A stretch of DNA of 55,789 bases from an uncultured Pelagibacteraceae bacterium (GTDB lineage: Bacteria > Pseudomonadota > Alphaproteobacteria > Pelagibacterales > Pelagibacteraceae): the NCBI GenBank assembly GCA_902526645.1, contig CABZLS010000009.1, positions 1-55,789 of the forward strand, given 5' to 3'. The notes beneath the pieces are model-generated. The model searched no databases. It saw nothing but the letters and a program-made list of their open reading frames with translations, and was not told the origin of the DNA. The position numbers and the translations under genes were made by a program. Positions 7,521 to 16,624 of this stretch are shown one piece after another (position 1 is the first letter of the stretch; each line of letters begins with the position of its first letter).

Positions 7521-8390
7521 ATGAAAAGATCTACAAAAATAATATCTATCGTTTTTGTCTTTTTTTTAATTATTGCAATAGTTATTATTGGACGAACATT
7601 AATTGGAAACCATTTTAAAAAAAAATTTAGTAAAATACCTCCTCCAGGAATAATAGTCACTAAAGTTGTAGAAAAAGAATTTTCTGAAAAAATAGAAACT
7701 TTTGGAACTGCAATCTCAAAAAAATCTGAAACTTTTAAGATAAAAAAGAATGATCTTTATGATGATTTAAAGTTAAAAAACTTTGTTAAAAAAGGAGATG
7801 TTTTAATAAAATTAAAAAGTGGAAATATTTTAGCACCGTTTAGTGGGGTTCTTGGTTATACAGGTTTAACAGAGGACATACTTGTATCAAATAATATATT
7901 CATTATTACATTAGATGATAATTCAACAATTTACTCAGATATTAAAATTCCTGAGAATTACTCAGCTTCAATAAAGAAAGGTCTTCCAGTTGAAGTAAAA
8001 TTATCTAGTTTTAAAGATAAAACTTTTTTAGGGGAAGTTGATTTTGTATCAAGTAGAATAAATGCTGATACAAGAAGTTTATTATCAAGAATAAAAATTG
8101 AAAATAACAATTTAGAATTAATTTCAGGATCTTTGTTAGAAGTAAGTGTTAAATTTAATCTTAGAAATTCATTAAGTGTGCCGGACACTAGTGTGATGAT
8201 AGAAGGTGATAAATCATATGTTTATAAAATAAACGATGAAAATGTTGCAAATAAAATCGAGATAAAAACAGGCATAAGAGGAGATAAAAATATTGAGGTA
8301 ATTTCTGGATTAAGTGAAGGGGAAATAATTGTTGCTGAAGGATTAAAAAAAGTGAGACCAAGAGGAAAAATAAGACCTATTACAAAATAA
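7521..8390 (+). CDS. RND efflux periplasmic adaptor (membrane fusion protein) without alpha-hairpin
   Basis: Adaptor linking an inner-membrane RND pump to an outer-membrane channel. It is 289 residues, against about 370-400 for AcrA/MexA. An N-terminal membrane anchor lies at about residues 5-28. The two half-lipoyl motifs, VKKGDVLIKLKSGN and LAPFSGVLGYTGL, follow each other directly at about 92-115, so the helical coiled-coil hairpin normally between them is missing. The beta-barrel region (about 135-210) and membrane-proximal domain ending in GLKKVRPRGKI are present. Its stop overlaps the start of the pump gene (TAATG). No outer-membrane TolC gene is in the window. Confidence 0.87.
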   Translation: MKRSTKIISIVFVFFLIIAIVIIGRTLIGNHFKKKFSKIPPPGIIVTKVVEKEFSEKIETFGTAISKKSETFKIKKNDLYDDLKLKNFVKKGDVLIKLKSGNILAPFSGVLGYTGLTEDILVSNNIFIITLDDNSTIYSDIKIPENYSASIKKGLPVEVKLSSFKDKTFLGEVDFVSSRINADTRSLLSRIKIENNNLELISGSLLEVSVKFNLRNSLSVPDTSVMIEGDKSYVYKINDENVANKIEIKTGIRGDKNIEVISGLSEGEIIVAEGLKKVRPRGKIRPITK

Positions 8391-11300
8391 TGTTTATCAC
8401 AGAATTAAGCATAAAAAGACCAGCAGTTTCTTGGGTAATGTCTTTAATTTTAATTATTTTTGGTTTATTTGTTTTTTGGAAGCTACCTGTAAGAGAATTG
8501 CCAAATGGTATACAGCCACCAGTGGTTCAAGTTCAAGTGGATTATAAATCTGCATCAGCATCGATAGTGGATCAAGAAGTCACTCAAGTTGTAGAGGATG
8601 TTATAGGGGGCGCTGAAGGTATCAAAAATATAGACTCTAAATCCGAAAATGGAAGAAGTACAATTAATGTTGAGTTTGATACTAGTATTGACTTAGATAA
8701 TGCGGCCAATGATATAAGAGAGAGAGTTGCAAGAGTAGTAGATAATTTACCCTCAGAATCTGACCCTCCTCAAATATTGAAAAGAGCAGCAGGATTTACA
8801 ACGACCATGTGGTTATCTTTATCATCTGCAACCTGGAGTGATCTTGAATTAGGAGATTATGCAGAAAGATATTTGGTTGATCAATTTTCAAGTATTAAAA
8901 ATGTTGGAAGAATCTTAGTAGGTGGTTTAAGAGAATTAAGTATCAGAGTCTGGATAGATCCAATTAAACTCGCTGCAAATAATTTGACTATTAAAGAAGT
9001 TGAACTTGCTATGCGTGGAGAAAACATAAGTCTTCCCGCTGGGACTCTTGAGGCTGATAATATTGACCTAACATTAAACCTAGATAAATCATATAACGAT
9101 ATAAACTCAATTAAACAATTACCGATAAAAAAAACAAATAATAAAGTCATTTTGTTATCTGATGTTGCAGATATAGAATTTGGGCCTGTTTCAGAAAAAA
9201 CACTTTTTAAAGCTCAAGCTAAAGATCAAGTAAATTTGAAAACAGTAGGTATTGGTATTTACGCAAGAAGTGGAGCTTCAACAGTAGAACTTTCTAAAGA
9301 TATAAAAAACAAAATAATAGAAGTTAGAAAAAACTTGCCTAGTGAATTAGATCTAAGAATTTCCTTTAATAGAGCAAACTATGTTGAGGCAGCTATTGAG
9401 GAGGTTTACAAAACACTGCTAATTGCTTTTGTTTTAGTAGTGCTAATAATTTATTTGTTTCTTGGAAATCTCAAAGCTGTAGTTGTACCAGCAATTGCTT
9501 TACCTGTAAGCTTAATAGCATCTTTTTTAGGTCTTTATATTTTTGGTTTATCAATAAATATATTTGTTCTTCTAAGTTTTATTTTGGCAATTGGAATAAT
9601 CACTGATGACTCTGTAATCATGACTGATGCAATCTACCGAAGAATAGAAAATGGCGAAACCCCGCTTATTGCTGCTTATAAAGGGTCTAAACAAATTTCA
9701 TTTGCAATTATAGCAACAACATTAATTTTAGTAGCTGTTTTCTTGCCTCTAATTTTTATTGAAGGAATTTCTGGAACATTATTTAAAGAAACTGCTATTG
9801 CATTATCTTTTTCAATAGTTGTTTCCTCATTTGTGGCACTTACTTTATCCCCTATGCTTGCTAGTAAATTTTTGAATAAAAAAACCTCAAAAAAAATATT
9901 TTTGCAAAAATTTGAGAAAATATTTTTAAATTTTGCAAAATTTTATAAGGAAACTCTAGATATAATAGTTGACAAAACAAAATTGGTTGGCGTATTTGTA
10001 ATCTTTATAGTCATTTCATCTGTATTGTTGTTTAGTTTCTCAAAAAAAGAGTTGCTACCTTTAGAGGATCGAGGTGCATACTTAATTATAGGCGCAACAG
10101 ATGAAGGCAGCTCTTTTGAATACACTCAAAAACAAGCGCAAAAAGTTGAGGCAAGATTAATACCTCTTTTACAAGCTGAAGATAGTCCATACTCTAGGTT
10201 TATCATGAGAGTACCGGGTTTTGGAAGTTCTGCTAATTCATATAATAGTTTTATTATAATTGCACTTTTAGATGATTGGAAAAACAGAAAAAAGGGACAA
10301 CAAGTCATTTTAAGAGAGGCGATAGGAAAAATAGTTACTTTACCTCAAGCACTAGCATTCCCAATATCTCCACAATCAATAAGAGTTTCAAATTATAATA
10401 AGCCAGTACAGATGGTTATTTATGGAACTACATATGAAGAACTTGAGGAAATTCAAAAAAGGGTAATTAGAAAACTTAGATCAAATAAAAATCTTTCAAG
10501 AATCGAGTCTGATTACAATCGAAATAAACCTGAGGTAAAATTAATTATTAATAAAAATAAGGCAAAAGATTTAGGTATTTCAACTAGAACAATTGGAGAA
10601 ACACTTGAAACTCTTTATGGTGGAAAAAAAATTACAACTTTCAACAAATTAGGTAAAGAGTATCCTATTATAGTTCAACAATATTTATCAGATAGAAGAA
10701 ATAAAGAGGGAGTTTCAAAAATATTTGTCCGTTCTGATACAAATGGAAAATTAATTTCATTATCAAATCTGGTAAGTTTTAAAGAGGAGGGCTCTGCAAA
10801 AATTCTTGCAAGATATAATCGACAAAGAGCAGTCACTATATCTGCTAACATAAATGAACAATATACTTTAACTGAAGCAATCAAATTTTTTGAGGATGTT
10901 ATAATAGAAATGGCTCCCAAAAATCAAATTACTTGGAAAGGAAAATCAGAGGAAATTAAGGAGACTAGTAATGAATTATTCATAATCTTTATACTCGCGT
11001 TGCTTACTGCATACTTAGTGATGGCAGCAACATTTAATTCATTTATTCATCCATTTATAATCATTTTAACTGTTCCATTGGCGATTTTTGGCGGATTAGT
11101 TTTTATTTTATTCTTAAATACCTCAATAAATATTTTTTCACAAATAGCTTTGATTATACTTATTGGTATATCAACTAAAAATAGTATCCTTATTGTAGAT
11201 TATGCAAATCAAATTAGAACTACTGGAAAAAATATTGATTTAGCTGTAAAAGAAGCTTGTGCTGTAAGATTTAGGCCAATCATAATGACATCACTTAGCA

Positions 11301-11518
11301 CAATGATTGCAATGTTGCCCCTTGTAATTGGAAATTTTGGTCCAGGTGCTGGTGAAGGATCAAGGTTAGCTGTAGGAGCAACCATTTTAGGGGGAATGGT
11401 AATTTCAACTTTTTTCACTTTATATGTTACTCCATCGATGTATTTAGCCTTAGCGAAAAAAACAAAAAGAATTGATGTAATAGATTTAGAATTAAAAAAA
11501 GAATTGACTAAAAAATAA
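8390..11518 (+). CDS. RND-family efflux pump, HAE1 (AcrB/MexF-like) inner-membrane transporter
   Basis: Proton-driven trimeric exporter. At 1042 residues it has full family length, with the twelve-helix and two-large-loop layout: one helix at about 12-30, a periplasmic loop, six helices around 335-555, a second loop, and the final helices from about 860. The paired Asp of the proton relay are visible in ITDDSVI at residues 406-407, as in AcrB. The N terminus FITELSIKRPAVSWV is typical. It forms an operon with the adaptor (1-base overlap). Its last 11 bases overlap the converging lipoprotein gene. Substrates cannot be predicted. Confidence 0.94.
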   Translation: MFITELSIKRPAVSWVMSLILIIFGLFVFWKLPVRELPNGIQPPVVQVQVDYKSASASIVDQEVTQVVEDVIGGAEGIKNIDSKSENGRSTINVEFDTSIDLDNAANDIRERVARVVDNLPSESDPPQILKRAAGFTTTMWLSLSSATWSDLELGDYAERYLVDQFSSIKNVGRILVGGLRELSIRVWIDPIKLAANNLTIKEVELAMRGENISLPAGTLEADNIDLTLNLDKSYNDINSIKQLPIKKTNNKVILLSDVADIEFGPVSEKTLFKAQAKDQVNLKTVGIGIYARSGASTVELSKDIKNKIIEVRKNLPSELDLRISFNRANYVEAAIEEVYKTLLIAFVLVVLIIYLFLGNLKAVVVPAIALPVSLIASFLGLYIFGLSINIFVLLSFILAIGIITDDSVIMTDAIYRRIENGETPLIAAYKGSKQISFAIIATTLILVAVFLPLIFIEGISGTLFKETAIALSFSIVVSSFVALTLSPMLASKFLNKKTSKKIFLQKFEKIFLNFAKFYKETLDIIVDKTKLVGVFVIFIVISSVLLFSFSKKELLPLEDRGAYLIIGATDEGSSFEYTQKQAQKVEARLIPLLQAEDSPYSRFIMRVPGFGSSANSYNSFIIIALLDDWKNRKKGQQVILREAIGKIVTLPQALAFPISPQSIRVSNYNKPVQMVIYGTTYEELEEIQKRVIRKLRSNKNLSRIESDYNRNKPEVKLIINKNKAKDLGISTRTIGETLETLYGGKKITTFNKLGKEYPIIVQQYLSDRRNKEGVSKIFVRSDTNGKLISLSNLVSFKEEGSAKILARYNRQRAVTISANINEQYTLTEAIKFFEDVIIEMAPKNQITWKGKSEEIKETSNELFIIFILALLTAYLVMAATFNSFIHPFIIILTVPLAIFGGLVFILFLNTSINIFSQIALIILIGISTKNSILIVDYANQIRTTGKNIDLAVKEACAVRFRPIIMTSLSTMIAMLPLVIGNFGPGAGEGSRLAVGATILGGMVISTFFTLYVTPSMYLALAKKTKRIDVIDLELKKELTKK

Positions 11519-12107
11519 TATATTTATTTTTGTTTAGAGAGTTTCTACATTTTGACAATTGTTTTTTATATATATTTGATTGACTCTCAACTTTTTTAGC
11601 TAATCCAATCACTTTTTTATTATTTTTATAATGTTTATAATTTCCCCAACCTTCATGATATGCCAGATATTGTTTGAAAGCATCTTGTTTAGAAATTTTT
11701 AAAATTTTTTCTGTCTTGTTTGTATACCAACCAATAAAATCAACACTATCTTTAAATCTGGCTCTTGTTGCTAACTTATTTCCAGTTTCTTTTTTATATT
11801 GTTCCCAAGTTCCCTTTACTGCCTGAGAATAACCAAATGAGCTAGACGGTCGTTTATAGGGAATTACTTTGAAAATTTTCTTTCTTGAAGGTTTAGCTAA
11901 CCAATCAAAGTTCGACTCCATCTTAATTATTGCCAACTGAATATAAATCGGGGTTCCCCATTTTTGCTCAGTCTTTTTTGCGTGTTTGTACCACAAATAT
12001 CTTTCATCGAAGATCAAACAGCTATCTTTTGTATTTTTTGGAATAGAACTACAAGATGCCAAAAGAATGAAAGCAAAAATTAGAAATAATTTTTTTTTAA
12101 TATTCAC
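11508..12107 (-). CDS. Lytic transglycosylase-like (SLT-domain) lipoprotein
   Basis: Probable murein-cleaving enzyme anchored by lipid. The 199-residue product has a signal peptide and lipobox (LLASC, Cys at about 19). The SLT signature is present in order: KMESNFDWLAKP with the likely catalytic Glu near residue 64, SSSFGYSQAVKGTWEQY near 88-104 (the G-x-x-Q segment), and AYHEGWGNY near 148-156. A YIQLAIIK helix leads into the catalytic Glu. Four bases overlap the upstream VanZ-like gene, so the two are probably co-translated. Activity is inferred from motif order; I have not aligned it. Confidence 0.8.
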   Translation of the reverse strand: MNIKKKLFLIFAFILLASCSSIPKNTKDSCLIFDERYLWYKHAKKTEQKWGTPIYIQLAIIKMESNFDWLAKPSRKKIFKVIPYKRPSSSFGYSQAVKGTWEQYKKETGNKLATRARFKDSVDFIGWYTNKTEKILKISKQDAFKQYLAYHEGWGNYKHYKNNKKVIGLAKKVESQSNIYKKQLSKCRNSLNKNKYIIF

Positions 12108-12502
12108 AATATGTTATTTACATTTCTATTCTTAAATCTCCAAATATTCAAAATTTTGTATATCACAACTGCAATCACTATGCCTATTAGATTGCTTATC
12201 AAGTCAACAAATTCAAATGATCGGATCGGAACAATCATTTGTGCGAACTCTAAAAATATCGAAATTACAATAAGATAGGTCATTGTTTTTTTAAAACTCT
12301 CTGGAAAAGACACTAGGCCTAAAATTGATAATATAAAAAATATAAGCAAATGATTAAACGAAAGGAAATTTGATTGATTTAAAATTTGAGGTTGTGTATC
12401 ACAATCATCTATCATTATACATCCCAATAAACTTCCTGGATAAAGGTACAATATAAATAAGATAAAATTTGATATATAAAAGGTTATCTTTAAGAAATGC
12501 AT
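12104..12502 (-). CDS. VanZ-like membrane protein
   Basis: Small inner-membrane protein of 132 residues with about four hydrophobic segments (roughly 5-25, 49-66, 71-91, 102-122). The segment FLEFAQMIVPIRSFEFVDLISNLIGI is the VanZ family signature, with acidic residues in the membrane core. VanZ relatives are widespread and the biochemical role is unsettled; a link to envelope or lipid processes is often suggested. It overlaps the SLT-like lipoprotein gene by four bases, which agrees with an envelope role. It is divergent from gpmA with only 26 bases between starts. Confidence 0.8.
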   Translation of the reverse strand: MHFLKITFYISNFILFILYLYPGSLLGCIMIDDCDTQPQILNQSNFLSFNHLLIFFILSILGLVSFPESFKKTMTYLIVISIFLEFAQMIVPIRSFEFVDLISNLIGIVIAVVIYKILNIWRFKNRNVNNIL

Positions 12503-12528
12503 AAATACTTTATATTAGAAAAGTTATA

Positions 12529-13242
12529 ATGAGTCATTTAATACTTATAAGACATGGCCAAAGTGAATGGAATCTAGAAAAAAAATTCACTGGATGGGTT
12601 GACGTAGATTTAACAGATCAAGGTAAAATTGAAGCAGAAAAAGCTGGAAATTTAATTAAAGAAAATAAAATATTAATTGATTATTATTATTCATCATTAC
12701 AATTAAGAGCTAATAAGACTTTAAAGATAATACAAAAAATTCTTGGTGAAAAAAAAGATTTTGTCAGAGCTTGGCAACTTAATGAAAGGCATTATGGAGC
12801 TTTAACAGGTTTAAATAAAAATGAAATGATAAATAAAATTGGTGAAAAAAAAGTACATTTATTAAGAAGATCCTGGGATATAAGACCAGAGCCATTAAAA
12901 AAGGAAAGTCCCTATCATCCAAATAATATTGATACTTATAATAGCGTCCCAAAAGAGCAAATACCTGATACTGAGTCCTTAAAAGACACTTACAATAGAG
13001 TAGTGAATTTTTATAAAGAGGAAATTAAAGATAAATTATTACAAAATAATATACTTATTTCTGCGCATGGAAACTCTATAAGAGCTTTGTGTAAATTTTT
13101 ATTTAATTTAGATGAGAATCAAATTTCTGATTTAGAAATACCTACTGGAAATCCTTTAATGATTAATATTGATAATAAAAATAATATTTCTAAATGTGAA
13201 TATCTTGATAAGAGTAGAGCTAAAAACCTTTTAATTTTTTAA
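12529..13242 (+). CDS. gpmA: 2,3-bisphosphoglycerate-dependent phosphoglycerate mutase
   Basis: Glycolytic/gluconeogenic enzyme interconverting 3- and 2-phosphoglycerate in the cytoplasm. It has 237 residues, the usual size of the dPGM type. The phosphohistidine is His9 in LIRHGQSEWN. Also visible are FTGWVDVDLT, NERHYGALTGLNK (substrate contacts) and the second active-site His in SAHGNSIRAL. No cofactor-independent GpmI appears in the window. The last 23 bases overlap the 3' end of the converging murU-like gene, the longest tail overlap here. Confidence 0.95.
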   Translation: MSHLILIRHGQSEWNLEKKFTGWVDVDLTDQGKIEAEKAGNLIKENKILIDYYYSSLQLRANKTLKIIQKILGEKKDFVRAWQLNERHYGALTGLNKNEMINKIGEKKVHLLRRSWDIRPEPLKKESPYHPNNIDTYNSVPKEQIPDTESLKDTYNRVVNFYKEEIKDKLLQNNILISAHGNSIRALCKFLFNLDENQISDLEIPTGNPLMINIDNKNNISKCEYLDKSRAKNLLIF

Positions 13243-13906
13243 AAGTTTCATAGTCAGTCAAATGATAAAATTTGTTTTTACTTTCAAATCCATTTAATTT
13301 TTTTTTCTTTTTCAACTCATTCCAAATTTCGGAAATCGGAAAATTATTAATACTATATTCATGAAATAATTTTTTTTTCAAAATTTGACAACCTATAAAA
13401 ATAAATTCTTTATTTTTAGTGGATATAATATTATCTTTTAATTCAAAATCACCTTTTAAATTTTTATCAAAACTTAACTTTTTTTTCACAAGTAAAAGTA
13501 AGTTATCTAATTTTCTATCAAAATAAAATTTTTGCATTTTATTGATTTCATTTATATGACTCTTATTCCAATACGTGTCTGGATTAAAAATCAAAAAATC
13601 GTTATCCAATGAGTGACTCATCATGCTTAAAATACCACCTCCAGTATTCAAAATCTTTTCTCCATCTTTTATTATTTTAATGTTTGCAGAAAAATTTTTT
13701 TTCTCAATAAATTCAAAAATTTGATCTTGTAAATAAAAAGTATTAATGAATATATTTTTTATGTCTAATTCTAAAATTATATCAATACAATGTTCTAACA
13801 TTGTAAAATTATCAAATTTTAGTAGTGGTTTAGGTGTATTTAATGTTAAGGGATTAAGTCTCTTACCAAATCCTGCGCACAATATTAATGCAGTATTAAT
13901 TTTCAT
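13220..13906 (-). CDS. murU: Nucleotidyltransferase, MurNAc-1-phosphate uridylyltransferase (MurU)-like
   Basis: Sugar-1-phosphate nucleotidyltransferase of 228 residues. The N-terminal signature LCAGFGKRLNPLT...TPKPLL (about 9-29) is the nucleotide-binding loop and conserved PKP. The metal-binding Asp is expected in FNPDTYW near residue 108. Alone it could be a mannose- or glucose-1-phosphate enzyme. The preceding gene, which overlaps it by 11 bases, is an AmgK-like sugar kinase, and tsaE-amgK-murU order is known from alphaproteobacterial wall recycling. That context favours making UDP-MurNAc from recycled MurNAc. Gene name is from family plus context. Confidence 0.78.
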   Translation of the reverse strand: MKINTALILCAGFGKRLNPLTLNTPKPLLKFDNFTMLEHCIDIILELDIKNIFINTFYLQDQIFEFIEKKNFSANIKIIKDGEKILNTGGGILSMMSHSLDNDFLIFNPDTYWNKSHINEINKMQKFYFDRKLDNLLLLVKKKLSFDKNLKGDFELKDNIISTKNKEFIFIGCQILKKKLFHEYSINNFPISEIWNELKKKKKLNGFESKNKFYHLTDYETFKKLKGF

Positions 13907-14849
13907 TTAATATATTTTTTTTAAAATTTTTTTTAAGAAGCTCTCTAAGGTCTTCAAGGTTTTTATTATTTATTCTTAAATTAATCAATTTCCAAGCGTA
14001 GGGAATTAATCTTAAATATCTTTTTTTTTTATCTCGAATAGCAAGACGAGTGAAAATTCCTATTATCTTTAAATTTCGTAAAACTGACAAAATTTCAAAA
14101 TCATTTCTAAATTGCTTACCATCAATTTTTTTTTCGGTCTTTAAATAATGATCATAAAGTTTGTTTTTTAATGATTTTGTAGTTTTGAATCTTACATCAT
14201 CTATCAAAGATACTAAATCGTAGGCTTTATTTCCTATCAAAGCATCTTGGCTATCTAAAACACCAATATTATTATTTTTGAGTATCAAATTAGAAACATG
14301 AAAATCTCTATGAACAAAAACATTGTTTTTTAGTGTTAATTTTGAAATTATTTTTTTTACTAATATTTTAAATTTTTTTCTAAATTTTTTTCTTTCATTT
14401 TTCGGCATATGTTGCTCAATATACCATTCACAAAATAAATTAGCTTCGTCGAATAATATTTCTTTTTTATATATTGGAATTGTATATTTTTTATTTTGAA
14501 AATTTTTGATACTTCTATCTTTTATCATCTGAATTTTTTTTAAAACTTTTAAAATTTTTTTAAAGTAAAACATCTTATTTTTTTTTTGACTAAAAATTTT
14601 ATAAATTGTTTGATCACCAAAATCTTGAATTTCTATATAATTTTTTTTATAATTTTCAGAATATAGCTTTGGTGCTAAAATTTTATTCATAATCAATAGC
14701 TTATTAATTGAATCGTAAATTAATAAATTTTTTAACTTTTCTTTTGGAGAAAAGACAATTATTGAAGAAGTTTTTTTAAATTTTTTTCTAAAAAACTGTC
14801 TTTGAGATGCGTCTCCTTTTATTTCTTTTACACTTTGAAATTTATTCAT
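13896..14849 (-). CDS. amgK: Phosphotransferase, N-acetylmuramate/N-acetylglucosamine kinase (AmgK)-like
   Basis: Cytoplasmic kinase of the aminoglycoside phosphotransferase fold, 317 residues. The catalytic loop is FVHRDFHVSNLIL near residue 184, and the metal-binding Asp follows in GVLDSQDAL about 20 residues later. The opening GDASQRQFFR is the conserved N-terminal loop of AmgK/choline-kinase-like proteins. In the known pathway AmgK phosphorylates MurNAc at C1 and MurU then adds UMP, bypassing early de novo UDP-MurNAc synthesis. It lies between tsaE (8-base gap) and murU (11-base overlap). The coding strand is extremely A-rich, with lysine-heavy surface segments. Confidence 0.8.
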   Translation of the reverse strand: MNKFQSVKEIKGDASQRQFFRKKFKKTSSIIVFSPKEKLKNLLIYDSINKLLIMNKILAPKLYSENYKKNYIEIQDFGDQTIYKIFSQKKNKMFYFKKILKVLKKIQMIKDRSIKNFQNKKYTIPIYKKEILFDEANLFCEWYIEQHMPKNERKKFRKKFKILVKKIISKLTLKNNVFVHRDFHVSNLILKNNNIGVLDSQDALIGNKAYDLVSLIDDVRFKTTKSLKNKLYDHYLKTEKKIDGKQFRNDFEILSVLRNLKIIGIFTRLAIRDKKKRYLRLIPYAWKLINLRINNKNLEDLRELLKKNFKKNILNEN

Positions 14850-14857
14850 TATTCAAT

Positions 14858-15310
14858 CTAAAAATTTAAACCATTAATAAGAACAGATCTTTTCTCATAA
14901 TCACCTTCATATTCAAATATAAATTCTATTGTCTTTTTTGGTTTTTCTTTAATTATTTGAGGCCATTCAATCAAAGTAATAGAGTTTGTGTTATTAAATA
15001 AATCTAAATCTTTTAATTCTGATGAGGCTTTAATCCTAAAAAGATCATAATGATAAATATTAAAATCCTTTATTTTATATTCATTAAGCAAATTGAAAGT
15101 TGGACTTGTAACTTCTGTTAATTGTAAATTATTTTCTCTTTGAAACTGATTAATTAAATATTTTACGAAAGTAGTTTTACCAACACCAATTTCACCAAAC
15201 ATTAAAATTATATCACCAACTAAAAGTTTTTTTTGAACTTTTTTTGCTAAATCACTAGTTTTTTCTTCCGAAAATAAATCTATTTTTTCACTTTTAGTAG
15301 CGATACGCAT
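14858..15310 (-). CDS. tsaE: tRNA t6A biosynthesis ATPase TsaE
   Basis: P-loop ATPase that acts with TsaB, TsaC and TsaD to make N6-threonylcarbamoyladenosine at tRNA position 37. Walker A is [13 protein letters not shown] near residues 38-50. Further TsaE marks are [11 protein letters not shown] and the YHYDLFRI segment, followed by LIEWPQ. About 150 residues, the normal size. I chose ATG 15310 (MRIATKSEK), which overlaps ahcY by 17 bases; another in-frame ATG lies at 15328. No clear ribosome site precedes either, so translation is probably coupled to ahcY. Confidence 0.9.
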   Translation of the reverse strand: MRIATKSEKIDLFSEEKTSDLAKKVQKKLLVGDIILMFGEIGVGKTTFVKYLINQFQRENNLQLTEVTSPTFNLLNEYKIKDFNIYHYDLFRIKASSELKDLDLFNNTNSITLIEWPQIIKEKPKKTIEFIFEYEGDYEKRSVLINGLNF

Positions 15311-16580
15311 TAGGTTTAAATGGACCATCTACTTCTACACTAATATAGTCCGCTTGTTCTTTAGAAAGTTTAGTTAATTTTGCACCAACTTTTTTTAGAT
15401 GAAGAGTAGCTACTTTTTCATCTAAATGTTTGGGTAAAACATAAACTTTTTTTTCATAATTTTTATAATTATTCCATAATTCTATCTGCGCAATAACCTG
15501 ATTAGTAAATGATGCGCTCATTACAAAACTTGGATGGCCAGTAGCGCAGCCTAGATTCACAAGTCTTCCCTCTGCCAGCAATATTATTCTTTTTTTACTT
15601 GGTAATTCTATCTCATGAACTTGGGGTTTAACTTCTGTCCACTTATAATTTTTTAATGCCTCTACTTGTATTTCATTATCAAAATGACCAATGTTACAAA
15701 GAATAGCTCTATCTTTCATATCCCTCATATGATCTGCTGTTACAATATCTTTATTACCTGTGGCTGTAACAACAATGTCTGCTTTACTAATTGCCTCTTC
15801 CATCAGCACTACTTCATAACCCTCCATCGCAGCTTGTAGGGCACAAATTGGATCTGCCTCGGTAATTAAAACTCTTGCTCCACTTTGTCTTAACGATGCA
15901 GCACTACCTTTTCCGACATCTCCGAAGCCTGCTACTACAGCGATTTTTCCTGACATCATCACATCTGTGGCTCTTCTGATTCCATCTACTAAACTTTCTC
16001 TACAACCATAAAGATTGTCAAATTTTGATTTTGTTACAGAGTCATTTACATTTATGGCAGGGATTAAAAGTGTATTATTTTTTTCCATTTTATTTAAAGC
16101 TTTTATTCCAGTAGTTGTTTCCTCTGAGACTCCTCTTACGCCATTCAATAATTCCCTATACTCATTATGCATTACTGCTGTCAAATCTCCACCATCATCC
16201 AAAAGCAAATTTGGCTTCCAATTTTTTTTTCCAATTATTGTTTGTTTTATACACCATAGATATTCCTCTTCAGTTTCGCCTTTCCATGCATAAACTGGAA
16301 TACCGGCTTTTGCAATTGCGGCGGCGGCGTGATCTTGTGTTGAAAATATATTACATGATGACCATCTAACCTCCGCTCCAAGATGTACTAATGTCTCAAT
16401 TAATACAGCTGTTTGTATAGTCATATGTAAGCAACCAATAATTTTCGCACCTTTTAATGGTAACTTTCCTTTGTATTCATCTCTTAAAGCCATTAAACCA
16501 GGCATCTCACTTTCGGCGATTGAGATTTCTTTACGTCCAAATTCAGCTTGAGATATATCTTTTACTTTAAAATCATCCAT
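15294..16580 (-). CDS. ahcY: Adenosylhomocysteinase (S-adenosylhomocysteine hydrolase)
   Basis: NAD-dependent enzyme that splits S-adenosylhomocysteine to adenosine and homocysteine, closing the methylation cycle. About 428 residues from ATG 16580; the frame extends upstream to a TTG at 16601, but the ATG gives the expected N terminus ([19 protein letters not shown]). The NAD-binding Rossmann motif is [12 protein letters not shown], and the C terminus ends KPNAYRY, the classic family end. The gene follows chvG with a 44-base gap and overlaps tsaE. There is no visible SAH or SAM riboswitch in that gap. Confidence 0.96.
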   Translation of the reverse strand: MDDFKVKDISQAEFGRKEISIAESEMPGLMALRDEYKGKLPLKGAKIIGCLHMTIQTAVLIETLVHLGAEVRWSSCNIFSTQDHAAAAIAKAGIPVYAWKGETEEEYLWCIKQTIIGKKNWKPNLLLDDGGDLTAVMHNEYRELLNGVRGVSEETTTGIKALNKMEKNNTLLIPAINVNDSVTKSKFDNLYGCRESLVDGIRRATDVMMSGKIAVVAGFGDVGKGSAASLRQSGARVLITEADPICALQAAMEGYEVVLMEEAISKADIVVTATGNKDIVTADHMRDMKDRAILCNIGHFDNEIQVEALKNYKWTEVKPQVHEIELPSKKRIILLAEGRLVNLGCATGHPSFVMSASFTNQVIAQIELWNNYKNYEKKVYVLPKHLDEKVATLHLKKVGAKLTKLSKEQADYISVEVDGPFKPNAYRY

Positions 16581-16624
16581 AGTTGATTCTTCTAACAACA
16601 AAGAATTAATTAATCAATATAACT

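Noticed and set aside
8881-11418. Several minus-strand open frames inside the RND pump gene
   Set aside because: All fall in one long, well-supported coding frame on the other strand and show no family motifs.
12104-12502. Glycopeptide resistance determinant because of the VanZ name
   Set aside because: VanZ-like proteins are widespread membrane proteins; no vanHAX-type genes are near.
16015-16369. Two overlapping plus-strand open frames inside ahcY
   Set aside because: They are antisense shadows of a highly conserved gene, with odd composition and no start signals.
16581-16624. SAH or SAM riboswitch before ahcY
   Set aside because: The gap to chvG is only 44 bases, AT-rich and without recognisable aptamer core.
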